Shown one piece after another: positions 1 to 6,823 of a stretch of 10,893 nucleotides of DNA (position 1 is its first letter; each line of letters opens with the position of its first letter). The position numbers and the translations under genes were made by a program. The DNA comes from JBEKIK01 sp050013075 (GTDB lineage Bacteria; Planctomycetota; Planctomycetia; Pirellulales; Thermoguttaceae): positions 1-10,893 of the forward strand of contig JBEKFZ010000123.1 of assembly GCA_050013075.1 (NCBI GenBank), written 5' to 3'. The notes below the pieces were generated by a model. That model was not told the DNA's origin and searched no databases. It saw only the letters and a program-made list of their open reading frames with translations.

Positions 1-14
1 ATCCTTGAACGCAT
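1..14 (-). CDS. Start of a downstream gene (four codons plus two bases in window)
   Basis: An ATG (complement of positions 12-14) opens a frame reading M-R-S-R and then leaves the window. An AAGGAG motif (complement of 22-27) lies 7 nt upstream, a much better ribosome binding site than those of most nuo genes here. The gene has the same orientation as nuoN but is 166 bp beyond its stop, so it may have its own promoter. The product cannot be named from four residues. The start is inferred from the site and spacing alone. Confidence 0.5.
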
Positions 15-21
15 GGGCTCT

Positions 22-27
22 CTCCTT
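22..27 (-). promoter_or_regulatory. Strong Shine-Dalgarno site of the gene starting at 14
   Basis: The minus strand reads AAGGAG followed by a 7-nt spacer and ATG. This is close to the ideal complement of the 16S rRNA tail and is what fixes the start at position 14. Confidence 0.55.
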
Positions 28-80
28 GACGTCGGTTTGGTTGACACAAACCATTGTCGGGAAGAGCCTTGCGTTCACAA

Positions 81-108
81 ATATCAATTTTTAACGGCTA
101 TCTGCCAA
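81..108 (-). promoter_or_regulatory. Possible sigma-70-like promoter for the leftmost gene
   Basis: On the minus strand TTGGCA (complement of 103-108) resembles a -35 box, and TGATAT (complement of 81-86), 16 nt on, resembles a -10 box loosely. Transcription would start roughly 60 nt before the ATG at 14. The -10 match is poor, so this is only a candidate. No convincing rho-independent terminator for the nuo operon is visible between 15 and 180. The only inverted repeat noted there is a weak 6-bp pair (34-39 with 47-52). Confidence 0.22.
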
Positions 109-180
109 ACTTGGAACTACTGAATTTGCAATAAAAAAACATGCACACAAAACGCAATCATATCTCAAATAAATACTCGA

Positions 181-1779
181 TCAATACAGCAGCGCGGCCG
201 CAGCCGCGTATGCCCAGTTCGACAGACCGCCCCACAAGAAAAACAATGCCACCACCGGAACGGTAAGCACGGCAAAGTAAAAGCCGGGCAAGGAACCCAA
301 TGATATCGCCGGCAAGGGGCGATCTTGCCGTTCGGGCTCCAAGGTCATTACCTTCACCACGCGCAGATAATAAAACAGGCTCAGCACCGTGTTGAGCACG
401 CCGACGGCCAAGAGCGCGAACATTTTGGCCTGAATCAGGGATATGAAAATAGTCACTTTGGCGGCGAATCCGCTTAAAGGCGGCAGGCCCAAGAGGCTGA
501 ACATCACGATCGCCATGCAGACCGTAAAGCCCGGCGAGCGCCGCACCAGCCCGGCATAATCGCGAAGGTCCTCGGACCCGGTTACGTTCCTCAAAAAAGC
601 CACGCCTGCGAATGCCGCCAGATTCATGAACATGTAGATGCTGATGTATACGCTCATGGCGCTAACGGCGTTGCGCGCGCCTTCGGGATTTTTTTCGATG
701 AGCATCACGGCCGCGGCGATGGGCATCATCATGTATCCGGCATGGGCGATGGTTGAGTAGGCCAGCAGTCGCTTCATGTTCGTCTGCCCGTAGGCGGCCA
801 AATTGCCGAAGGTGCAGGTCACGGCCGCCAGGACGGCGATCAGAAGTCCGATGAATTGCCTGACCGGGGCCAGGTTTTGGAGCAATATTGGGTCGGGCAC
901 GAAGGAAAATGCCATAGCCAGGCGGACCAGCAAGGCCAATGCCGCGGCCTTGGATGCAACTGACAGGAACGCGGCGACTTCGGCCGACGCGCCTTCGAAC
1001 ACGTCGGGCGCCCAGAAATGGAAGGGCACGGCCGCCAGTTTGAAGGCCACCCCGACCGCCAGCATCAGCCCGCCTAAGATCAGCGCCAAGGATCGATCGG
1101 CGCCGGCCCCGCTTTCCAGCAATTCGGCCAGGCGTTGGGCCATTGTGGGCAGATGCGCGGATCCGAGCGCGCCGGCCAGCAGGCTCATGCCGAAGAGCAT
1201 GATTCCGGCCGCGCCCGCTCCGTACACGGCGTATTTCAAGGCCGCTTCGCCGCTTTTTCGCCGATTTCGCAAAAAACCGGCCAGCACGTAGGATGGCAGG
1301 CTGGCCATTTCCATGCCGATGAGAATCGTTATCAGGTGATTAGCCGAAATCATCAGCGACATTCCCACCGCTGCCCCCAATATGAGCACGTAAAATTCCG
1401 CCGCGTCTTCCTGGTCCGGCATGCGCGATATCTGCGTGAAGGTGGTAAAAAGCAGGACGAAAATCAGGATCAATCCGCGCATGAAGATGGAAAAACCGTC
1501 GAAAACCAACAGCCCGGAAAACAGCGGCTTGGCCGGCGAAACCGCCGCCGGAATCCAGTTCCAAGGCATGGCGAAACAGAGCGCGGCGCCGACGCCCAAT
1601 AACATTAGATAATACGATAGCGTTTTCCAAGACGGAAATATCATTCGCATTAACAGAATGGCGACGATCGTGGCGCACAAGATGATCTCGGGCGTGAACG
1701 CCGCAAGCGACGCCCACAGCGTTTGGCCGGGATTTGCCTTTTCGTCAAACAGATTTTTAACCAGTTCGATAAAGTTCAT
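181..1779 (-). CDS. nuoN: NADH-quinone oxidoreductase subunit N (NuoN), antiporter-like proton pump
   Basis: NuoN is one of three antiporter-like subunits of the complex I membrane arm and carries one proton channel. The protein is 532 residues, slightly longer than many bacterial NuoN, and strongly hydrophobic throughout. The residues expected on the proton path are visible: Glu157 in IGMEMASLP, Lys182 in EAALKYAVYG, Lys247 in VAFKLAAVPFHFW, Lys277 in VASKAAALAL and Lys441 in GFAAKVTIF. The family segment PFHFWAPDVFEGA (about 252-264) and the NMKRLLAYSTIAH stretch (334-346) support subunit N rather than L or M. Its ATG lies 10 nt after the nuoM stop, so translation is probably coupled. The SD is weak. 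It ends the operon in the usual NuoL-M-N order. Nothing in it looks degraded. Confidence 0.97.
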   Translation of the reverse strand: MNFIELVKNLFDEKANPGQTLWASLAAFTPEIILCATIVAILLMRMIFPSWKTLSYYLMLLGVGAALCFAMPWNWIPAAVSPAKPLFSGLLVFDGFSIFMRGLILIFVLLFTTFTQISRMPDQEDAAEFYVLILGAAVGMSLMISANHLITILIGMEMASLPSYVLAGFLRNRRKSGEAALKYAVYGAGAAGIMLFGMSLLAGALGSAHLPTMAQRLAELLESGAGADRSLALILGGLMLAVGVAFKLAAVPFHFWAPDVFEGASAEVAAFLSVASKAAALALLVRLAMAFSFVPDPILLQNLAPVRQFIGLLIAVLAAVTCTFGNLAAYGQTNMKRLLAYSTIAHAGYMMMPIAAAVMLIEKNPEGARNAVSAMSVYISIYMFMNLAAFAGVAFLRNVTGSEDLRDYAGLVRRSPGFTVCMAIVMFSLLGLPPLSGFAAKVTIFISLIQAKMFALLAVGVLNTVLSLFYYLRVVKVMTLEPERQDRPLPAISLGSLPGFYFAVLTVPVVALFFLWGGLSNWAYAAAAALLY

Positions 1780-1789
1780 GTGATGCCCA

Positions 1790-3571
1790 TTATTGCGGCG
1801 AAATTGTATTTCCCTTGGAACTGCCGGTATTCTCCGATTTCGCGGATGCGGCGTCCGGCGTTTTGGCCGGCTGATTTTTTTGCCAGGCGATCAGATCCGT
1901 GGTGATTTTATTCACGCTGGGCCTCATGTAATCGAACAAGGCCCGCGGATACACTCCCAAAATAACGGCGAAGGCCAAAAGCGGGGCGGCAATCAGCGTT
2001 TCGCGGCGGGTGATGGGCGAAAGCGACTCGGCATGGGGGCCTTTGTACTCCGCGCCCAGATATACCCTCTGGATCGTCCACAGAATATAGCCCGCAGTGA
2101 GTATCACCACCGATGCGGCGATCACAGCCATTGCGGCGCTGTAACTCCACGTGCCCAGGACCACGAAGAATTCGCCGATGAATCCGCAAAGACCCGGCAA
2201 ACCCAAGGCGGCAAAAAATATCCCCATGGCCAATCCGCTCGCGACCGGCATCCGCGCGAACAGCCCGCCGAACTGATCCAGGTTGCGGTGATGCACGCGG
2301 TCGTAAAGCACGCCGACCATAAAGAACATGCCAGCCGAGCTAAGTCCGTGGGCGATCATCTGGAACATGGCCCCGTTCATGCCCATCTGCCAGTAATCGG
2401 CGTTGTATTGGTTGCCTGCCGCCGCGCTCCATACGGCAATGCCCAGCAAAACGTAGCCCATGTGACTGACGGAACTGTATGCCACCAGGCGCTTGAAATC
2501 TTTTTGGGCCATCGAGGCCAAGGCCCCGTAGATCATGCTCACCAGGCCGATCGTGCCGACCAGCCAGGACAATTCGTAGGCGGCGTCGGGACATATCGGA
2601 TAACAGAAGCGGAGGATGCCGTATCCGCCCATTTTCAACAGCACGCCGGCCAGGATCATGGAGATCGGCGTGGGGGCCTCGACGTGTGCGTCGGGCAACC
2701 AGGTGTGCACGGGCACGGCCGGCAGTTTGATCACGAACCCGACGAACAACAGCACGAAGGCCCACCAGGAAAGCGATTTTCCACACCAAAGCGGGCTGCT
2801 GAACAACGCCGGTTCGTGCTGGCCCATTTGAGTTAGAGCGAGAATGTCGAATGTATGGATGGGTTTCGCGGAGTCGGTTATGCCCAGGCTGTCCACGGCG
2901 GCGGCGGCATGGCCGTCGGCAAGTTGTTTGCCGTCAAGGGCCCTTACGTCGCCGGCGAAATAGAGCATCAACATCGCCACCAGGATCAGCACGCTGCCGA
3001 CCAGGGTAAACAAGAAGAACTTGATGGCGGCGTATTCACGGCGCGGCCCGCCCCAAATGCCGATGAGAAAATACATCGGCAAGAGCATCAATTCCCAAAA
3101 CACGTAAAAGAGGAAGAAATCCAGGGACAAAAACACGCCCAACATGCCCGTTTCCAAGAGCAAAAACAAAACGCAATAGGCCTTGACGTGCCGGTTAATA
3201 GGCCAGCTCGCCCACATGGCCAACATGCTCAAAAACGAAGTGAGAATTATCAGCGGAAAACTAATACCGTCGACGCCGAGAAAATAATAAATGTTGAAGG
3301 CCGGAATCCAGCGATGGCAGACGACGTTTTGCATGTCGCCGACGCCTAAGGCAAACCGGCCGGGCGAATTCTCGCTTCCGGCAGGCACGGCCATGTAGAC
3401 CGTCAGCAAGAAAACCACCACCGTCACGGCAAGTGAAAACCGCTTCATACCCATCTGGCGGTCGCCGGGAATGAAACAAAGCAAAAGCGCGCCCACGACG
3501 GGCAAAAAAATGACCGCGCTATAAAGCAGCGTTATGAAAACCGCCGGATCAAGTTGATTGAACGGCCACAT
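1790..3571 (-). CDS. nuoM: NADH-quinone oxidoreductase subunit M (NuoM), antiporter-like proton pump
   Basis: NuoM is the middle antiporter-like pump of the complex I membrane arm. It has 593 residues, longer than the roughly 500 typical of the family. The extra length includes a hydrophilic stretch around 208-265 between membrane segments and a polar Lys/Ser/Thr-rich C-terminal tail after about residue 560. Expected channel residues are present: Glu160 in YVFWELMLLP, Lys282 in GFVIKLPAVPVHTW, Lys313 in VLLKMGGYG and Glu467 in CGFIGEFFV. WLPDAHVEAPTPISM (291-305) and DFKRLVAYSSVSHMGY (358-373) are family hallmarks. The ATG (complement of 3569-3571) follows a weak AAGAG at about 10 nt. nuoN starts 10 nt after the stop. 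A 256-bp repeat block separates it from nuoL upstream, so nuoM-nuoN may form a separately tuned segment of the message. Confidence 0.97.
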   Translation of the reverse strand: MWPFNQLDPAVFITLLYSAVIFLPVVGALLLCFIPGDRQMGMKRFSLAVTVVVFLLTVYMAVPAGSENSPGRFALGVGDMQNVVCHRWIPAFNIYYFLGVDGISFPLIILTSFLSMLAMWASWPINRHVKAYCVLFLLLETGMLGVFLSLDFFLFYVFWELMLLPMYFLIGIWGGPRREYAAIKFFLFTLVGSVLILVAMLMLYFAGDVRALDGKQLADGHAAAAVDSLGITDSAKPIHTFDILALTQMGQHEPALFSSPLWCGKSLSWWAFVLLFVGFVIKLPAVPVHTWLPDAHVEAPTPISMILAGVLLKMGGYGILRFCYPICPDAAYELSWLVGTIGLVSMIYGALASMAQKDFKRLVAYSSVSHMGYVLLGIAVWSAAAGNQYNADYWQMGMNGAMFQMIAHGLSSAGMFFMVGVLYDRVHHRNLDQFGGLFARMPVASGLAMGIFFAALGLPGLCGFIGEFFVVLGTWSYSAAMAVIAASVVILTAGYILWTIQRVYLGAEYKGPHAESLSPITRRETLIAAPLLAFAVILGVYPRALFDYMRPSVNKITTDLIAWQKNQPAKTPDAASAKSENTGSSKGNTISPQ

Positions 3572-3594
3572 AGATCAAAACTCTTATTTAAGGG

Positions 3595-3657
3595 TTCAGG
3601 ATTCAGGATTCAGGGTTCAGGATTCAGGGTTCGGGGTTCAGGGTTCGGGGTTCAGGA
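3595..3657 (+). repeat. Tandem heptad array, TTCAGGR type (9 units)
   Basis: Nine consecutive 7-bp units read TTCAGGA, TTCAGGG or TTCGGGG on the plus strand. The same heptad recurs at 10633-10646 and 10791-10804 upstream of nuoC. A 7-bp period does not preserve reading frame, and the array sits outside the genes. Confidence 0.9.
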
Positions 3658-3680
3658 TATGGGGTTTAGAATTAATGGGG

Positions 3681-3700
3681 GTGGTCAGTTTACTGACCAC
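3681..3700. repeat. Hairpin repeat GTGGTCAGT/ACTGACCAC, copy 1
   Basis: A perfect 9-bp inverted repeat (3681-3689 with 3692-3700) with a 2-nt TT centre. Related copies occur at 6308-6327 and 8844-8863. Six Ts follow it on the plus strand, which is opposite to nuo transcription, so it is not a canonical terminator for the operon. Confidence 0.85.
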
Positions 3701-3732
3701 TTTTTTAACCGATTATTTTTAAAATCCGCATC

Positions 3733-3750
3733 GCGAAACCGCAAGCGGTT
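3733..3750. repeat. GCGAAACCGCAAGCGGTT palindromic repeat, copy 1
   Basis: The arms AACCGC and GCGGTT flank a 2-nt AA centre. It is the first of four copies, all in gaps between nuo genes (3733, 3796, 6759, 8804). Confidence 0.85.
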
Positions 3751-3757
3751 AAACCTT

Positions 3758-3781
3758 GTTCCCACGCTCCTGCGTGGGAAC
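3758..3781. repeat. Perfect 10-bp hairpin GTTCCCACGC/GCGTGGGAAC
   Basis: Positions 3758-3767 pair perfectly with 3772-3781 around a TCCT loop. It lies between two copies of the GCGAAACCGC palindrome, forming a composite like a REP or BIME cluster. I recognise similar motifs as dispersed repeats in several bacterial groups. No T-run follows on the minus strand, so it is not a standard terminator of nuo transcription. Confidence 0.85.
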
Positions 3782-3795
3782 AGGTATTGGTCATT

Positions 3796-3816
3796 GCGAA
3801 ACCGCAAGCGGTTTTT
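3796..3816. repeat. GCGAAACCGCAAGCGGTTT palindromic repeat, copy 2
   Basis: Same orientation as copy 1, here with arms AAACCGC and GCGGTTT and five Ts on the plus strand. It lies 12 bp downstream of the nuoL stop codon. Confidence 0.85.
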
Positions 3817-3827
3817 AATATTCATTA

Positions 3828-6233
3828 CTAAAAATTCTGATACAAATTCAACACGACAAACAGTGCAATCAGGCCCAAGGCCAAAAGCATGATATATTGC
3901 CGCAAATTTCCGGTTTGGATCCTCCGCAGCCATAAGCCGGCCGCGTATATGCCCCCGGCCATGAGATCGATGAGCCGATCGACAAAGATCCGATCGATCC
4001 AATTATCCAAGCGCGCGCAGGCCGTAACGGCCAGGGCCAGGTGATCGGCCGCCCAATCGATGACATTTTTATCGCAGGCGGCGACCCAGCCTGAAATACG
4101 CAACACCGGACGGACGAAGAGGAATTGATACAACTCGTCGAACCACCACTTGTGACGGAACAGACTGTACAACCGGGGAAATGTCCGCCGGGCGTCTTCA
4201 GGATCCAACGAGCGCACGCCATAAAACGCCGTTGCCAGAATGAAACCGGCCAAAGCCATGGCAAAGGCGATCATCGAAGCGGTAAAGTGCACTTCATGGA
4301 TTTGCGGGTGATATATATGTTCCGGCGGCACCGCGACGTGCGGCCAGAGCCAACCGCCCGCGCCGCCTTGCGATATCCCGGCCGGAACGGCCTGGTTGAG
4401 CAAAGTTTCCAATCCATAAGTGTTTAAAAGATTCCAGCCGGCCACGACGCTCAGTCCGGCAAGTATCACCAAGGGCACGGTCATCGTCGGCGGCGATTCG
4501 TGGGCGTGCTCATAAATATGCTCATCGCGCGGTTTGCCGGTAAATGTCATGAACCACAGGCGGAACATATAAAAGGCGGTCATGCCGGCCGTGGCCACGG
4601 CTATATAAAACATCCAACTGAACATGGGATTGGCCGTTTTGAAGACCAGGGCCTGGGCGATGATATAATCTTTGGAATAATAACCGCTCAGCCCGATGAC
4701 CGTTGGCACGCCGGCCCCGGAAATGGCCAGGCACCCTACGAGCATTGTCCAGCCGGTGTAAGGCATTTTCTTCAAGAGTCCGCCCATCCGCGGCATCTCG
4801 TTGGTGCCGGTGGCGTGAATCACCGAGCCGGAACAGAGGAACAACAGCGATTTGAAACAGGCGTGGGTGAACAAATGGAACAGGCCCGACAGCCATCCGC
4901 CCAGGCCCAAGGCGAACATCATGTAGCCCAGTTGACTCACGGTCGAATAGGCCAGCACGCGCTTGATGTCGGTGGCGGTCAAGGCCATCGTGGCCGCTAA
5001 AAACAAAGTAATGCAGCCGATAACGGCGATAACCAGCAACACCTCGGGCGTAAACAGCGGATAACATCGACCCACCAGGTACACGCCGGCGGCGACCATA
5101 GTGGCGGCGTGGATAAGTGCGCTTACGGGCGTTGGGCCTTCCATGGCGTCGGGCAGCCACACGTGCAAGGGGAACTGCGCGCTTTTGCCCACGCAGCCGC
5201 AAAAAATACCCAGCCCGGCAATCACCAACAGCCAATACCCGCAGCCTTGTTTCCGCCAATCGTCGATCTTTCCCGCGGTGGGCGAATTATTGCTCCCCTC
5301 TCCGGGCACCGACCGAAGGTTGGTCGCGGGAGAGGGGCCGGGGGTGAGGGTCGGCCTTTCGATTTCGTTTTTGGCGGCCAGTTTGACCATTCCGTCGGGA
5401 ACCTGCAAGGCATAATTTTTGCTTTCCGGCCGGACCTGGCTGAAGATGCCGGGCATGGTGCGGACGTTTCCGGCTGCGTCGGCCGCTTTGTAATCTGAGA
5501 AGGAAAACGTTCCCATGCCGGCCCACATGGCCGCAAGCCCGATCAACATGCCGAAATCGCCCACACGATTGACGATAAACGCCTTATTTCCTGCATTAGA
5601 CGCGCTTTTGCGCTCGTGGTAGAATCCGATCAACAAGTACGAGCAAATGCCCACCAGTTCCCAAAACACGAACACCATGGCCAGGTTGCCGGCGATCACA
5701 AGGCCCAACATGCTGAAACAAAACAGGGATAGGTATTGGAAAAAGCGGCAAAAACGGCCACGGCGGTGTAGCGGCTCGCCGTTGGAAAGCGTGACTAGCG
5801 TGTCGGTCACGTCGTGCAATTCCTCGTGCATGTATCCGAACGAATAAACGTGGATGCAAGACGCCACCAGCGAGACCATGCAAAACATGGCGATGGTCAA
5901 GGCGTCGATGTAATAGCCGATCGTCACCCGCAGCGAACCGAACACGCCCAGGGCGTACCAATCGCCGGATATCGCAGGGACTGGCAGCAGGGATGCTCCG
6001 CCGTGATCGCTCGGGCCATGACCGGCAGAGGTCAACGGATATTGCATGAGCCACAGCGCCAATGCCGCCGCCGAGAGTATGAAACCGGCGATAATTGCCA
6101 ATGTAGCCACGTATCCAGCGCCGTGGCCGCTTTTGCCCATGCGCGGCCCGAAAAACACGATAAGCGCGAATGAAGCCAGCGGCAACAGCCAGGCCAGTCC
6201 CAAAAGCATCGGTAATATATGGCTTAAATCCAT
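3828..6233 (-). CDS. nuoL: NADH-quinone oxidoreductase subunit L (NuoL), distal antiporter-like pump with repeat-derived loop insert
   Basis: NuoL is the distal proton pump of complex I, and its long C-terminal lateral helix runs back along the membrane arm. At 801 residues it is well above the roughly 610-650 common in the family. Channel residues are present: Glu192 in VFVFWELVGIC, Lys350 in GCVGKSAQFPLHVWLPDAM, Lys461 in HACFKSLLFL and Lys521-Asp522 in GYYSKDYII. The C-terminal part (about 690-801) fits the lateral helix and its final membrane anchor. Two insertions stand out. Residues about 136-160 extend a loop, which I recall from planctomycete homologues. Residues 295-314 (TLTPGPSPATNLRSVPGEGS) are encoded by a palindromic repeat at 5295-5350 and lie in the polar loop just before the GLGIFCGCVGKSAQ helix. 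The frame stays open through it. No clear SD precedes the ATG. Confidence 0.97.
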   Translation of the reverse strand: MDLSHILPMLLGLAWLLPLASFALIVFFGPRMGKSGHGAGYVATLAIIAGFILSAAALALWLMQYPLTSAGHGPSDHGGASLLPVPAISGDWYALGVFGSLRVTIGYYIDALTIAMFCMVSLVASCIHVYSFGYMHEELHDVTDTLVTLSNGEPLHRRGRFCRFFQYLSLFCFSMLGLVIAGNLAMVFVFWELVGICSYLLIGFYHERKSASNAGNKAFIVNRVGDFGMLIGLAAMWAGMGTFSFSDYKAADAAGNVRTMPGIFSQVRPESKNYALQVPDGMVKLAAKNEIERPTLTPGPSPATNLRSVPGEGSNNSPTAGKIDDWRKQGCGYWLLVIAGLGIFCGCVGKSAQFPLHVWLPDAMEGPTPVSALIHAATMVAAGVYLVGRCYPLFTPEVLLVIAVIGCITLFLAATMALTATDIKRVLAYSTVSQLGYMMFALGLGGWLSGLFHLFTHACFKSLLFLCSGSVIHATGTNEMPRMGGLLKKMPYTGWTMLVGCLAISGAGVPTVIGLSGYYSKDYIIAQALVFKTANPMFSWMFYIAVATAGMTAFYMFRLWFMTFTGKPRDEHIYEHAHESPPTMTVPLVILAGLSVVAGWNLLNTYGLETLLNQAVPAGISQGGAGGWLWPHVAVPPEHIYHPQIHEVHFTASMIAFAMALAGFILATAFYGVRSLDPEDARRTFPRLYSLFRHKWWFDELYQFLFVRPVLRISGWVAACDKNVIDWAADHLALAVTACARLDNWIDRIFVDRLIDLMAGGIYAAGLWLRRIQTGNLRQYIMLLALGLIALFVVLNLYQNF
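5295..5350. repeat. Palindromic repeat inserted in frame within nuoL
   Basis: CCCCTCTCC (5295-5303) pairs with GGAGAGGGG (5329-5337), and an inner CGACC/GGTCG stem (5310-5314 with 5322-5326) encloses the centre. A tail ending GGGGTGAGGG (5341-5350) follows. A second copy of the same element lies at the end of nuoH (7434-7485), with the centre inverted relative to the tail. In the coding direction it specifies NuoL residues of about 295-314. Confidence 0.85.
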
Positions 6234-6243
6234 GAAGATAATT

Positions 6244-6303
6244 GGTTATCAGTTTTCAGTTCACAGTTTACAGTTATCAGTTTAAGGTTATCAGTTTATG
6301 GTT
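6244..6303 (+). repeat. Degenerate CAGTTATCAGTTTTCAGTT-type short repeats
   Basis: Imperfect units of GTTATCAGTTTTCA, CAGTTTACAGTT and GTTATCAGTTTA type are strung together. The same family appears at 6720-6756 (nuoJ-nuoK gap) and 8772-8800 plus 8830-8842 (nuoD-nuoH gap). In all three gaps it abuts the 5' end of the next gene in the operon. Confidence 0.75.
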
Positions 6304-6307
6304 ATCG

Positions 6308-6327
6308 GTGGGCAGTAAACTGCCCAC
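6308..6327. repeat. Hairpin repeat GTGGGCAGT/ACTGCCCAC, copy 2 (compensated)
   Basis: A 9-bp inverted repeat (6308-6316 with 6319-6327) around AA. Compared with copies 1 and 3, the fifth stem base is G instead of T and its partner is C instead of A, so pairing is kept by a double change. Confidence 0.85.
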
Positions 6328-6354
6328 CCCAATCTAACGAATGTCCGCTGTTTT

Positions 6355-6383
6355 CATCCTTCATCCTTCATCCCTCATCCTTT
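6355..6383 (+). repeat. CATCCTT/CATCCCT short tandem array overlapping the nuoK stop
   Basis: Units CATCCTT, CATCCTT, CATCCCT and CATCCTT run in tandem. In the sense direction of nuoK the array supplies the final GGA codon and the TGA stop (complement of 6375-6377). A near-identical array follows nuoJ at 6790-6819. Confidence 0.8.
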
Positions 6384-6713
6384 AAGTTCATCCGCTTTGT
6401 CCACGTCGATGGTGGCGTGGGTATAGTAATAATTCAGCGCGATGGCCAGGGCCACGGCGGCCTCGGCGGCGGCCAGGACGATAACGAACATGGCGATCAA
6501 CTGGCCGTCGAGGCCCAGGGCGTTATCGCCCGATATAAGCGGACTGCCGAAGGCGATGAAGTTCAAATTCGCCGCGTTTAAGATCAGTTCGATCCCCATC
6601 AGCACGCCCAAGGCATTGCGCTTGGTGGCCATGCAGACTATCCCGCAGACAAACAAGATAGTGCTGACTATCAGGTAATGCGTCAGTCCGACGGGTTGGG
6701 TTAGTAAATTCAT
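6375..6713 (-). CDS. nuoK: NADH-quinone oxidoreductase subunit K (NuoK)
   Basis: NuoK is a small three-helix membrane subunit of complex I, homologous to MrpC and Nuo4L. It forms part of the fourth proton path near the quinone site. The protein has 112 residues, slightly above the common length of about 100. The two buried glutamates needed for coupling are present: Glu42 in LMGIELILNAANLNFIAF and Glu84 in VLAAAEAAVALAIALNYYY. The C-terminal TIDVDKADELKG is polar, and its last glycine and stop codon fall inside a short repeat array. The ATG (complement of 6711-6713) has no SD. The CAGTTATCAG repeat begins only about 7 bp upstream. It is separated from nuoJ by 110 bp and from nuoL by 141 bp, although these three genes are usually tightly packed. 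Confidence 0.96.
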   Translation of the reverse strand: MNLLTQPVGLTHYLIVSTILFVCGIVCMATKRNALGVLMGIELILNAANLNFIAFGSPLISGDNALGLDGQLIAMFVIVLAAAEAAVALAIALNYYYTHATIDVDKADELKG

Positions 6714-6719
6714 GATTAA

Positions 6720-6756
6720 TGGTTGTCAGTTGTCAGTAATCAGTTATCAGTTTTCA
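6720..6756 (+). repeat. CAGTTGTCAGTAATCAGTTATCAG-type short repeats (imperfect units)
   Basis: Imperfect 7-9 bp units ending in TCAGT or TCAG, of the same family as 6244-6303 and 8772-8800, lie immediately 5' of the nuoK start. Confidence 0.75.
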
Positions 6757-6758
6757 GC

Positions 6759-6777
6759 GCGAAACCGCAAGCGGCTT
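6759..6777. repeat. GCGAAACCGCAAGCGGCTT palindromic repeat, copy 3
   Basis: Third copy of the family, with one T-to-C change in the right arm (GCGGCTT instead of GCGGTTT) that shortens the stem. Confidence 0.8.
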
Positions 6778-6789
6778 TAGTTGTTTATT

Positions 6790-6819
6790 CATCCTTCATC
6801 CCTCATCCTTCATCCTTTT
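6790..6819 (+). repeat. CATCCTT/CATCCCT short tandem array after nuoJ
   Basis: Four 7-bp units lie 4-5 bp beyond the nuoJ stop. The unit order CATCCTT-CATCCCT-CATCCTT is shared with 6355-6383. Confidence 0.8.
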
Positions 6820-6823
6820 AATA

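Larger units (their letters stand above)
3572..3827. other. nuoL-nuoM intergenic repeat block, no gene
   Basis: This 256-bp gap inside the operon holds no supported gene. It contains a heptad array (3595-3657), a 9-bp hairpin (3681-3700), two copies of a GCGAAACCGCAAGCGGTT palindrome (3733-3750 and 3796-3816) and a 10-bp perfect hairpin (3758-3781). It is the longest interior gap of the operon and the densest in hairpins. A 112-codon plus-strand frame across it is made of repeats and antisense sequence. Confidence 0.85.
6234..6374. other. nuoK-nuoL intergenic repeat block
   Basis: A 141-bp gap without a gene. It contains a degenerate CAGTTATCAGTT-type array (6244-6303), the GTGGGCAGT hairpin (6308-6327) and a CATCCTT array starting at 6355 that runs into the nuoK stop codon. 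The DNA next to the nuoL ATG has no clear SD. Confidence 0.85.
6714..6823. other. nuoJ-nuoK intergenic repeat block
   Basis: A 110-bp gap with no gene, holding three repeat families in order: a CAGTTATCAG-type array (6720-6756), the GCGAAACCGCAAGCGG palindrome (6759-6777) and a CATCCTT array (6790-6819). Confidence 0.85.

Noticed and set aside
1793..2836. A 347-codon open frame on the plus strand
   Set aside because: It lies wholly antisense to nuoM, whose protein has clear family motifs. The composition is rich in His, Gln, Arg and Gly as expected for a shadow frame in GC-rich DNA.
3595..3657. Telomere-like repeat, suggesting a chromosome end or eukaryotic DNA
   Set aside because: The units vary, the array is short and lies inside a bacterial operon. 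It is an intergenic microsatellite.
3681..3706. Hairpin plus T-run as a rho-independent terminator of the nuo operon
   Set aside because: The T-run is on the plus strand, opposite to the operon's transcription. In the sense direction the stem is preceded by As and followed by Cs. The same stem elsewhere lacks a T-run, so it is better explained as a repeat.
3554..3892. A 112-codon plus-strand frame across the nuoL-nuoM gap
   Set aside because: Its first part translates the heptad array into Gly/Phe-rich periodic sequence and the rest spans hairpins and the antisense of nuoL. There is no sign of selection for coding.
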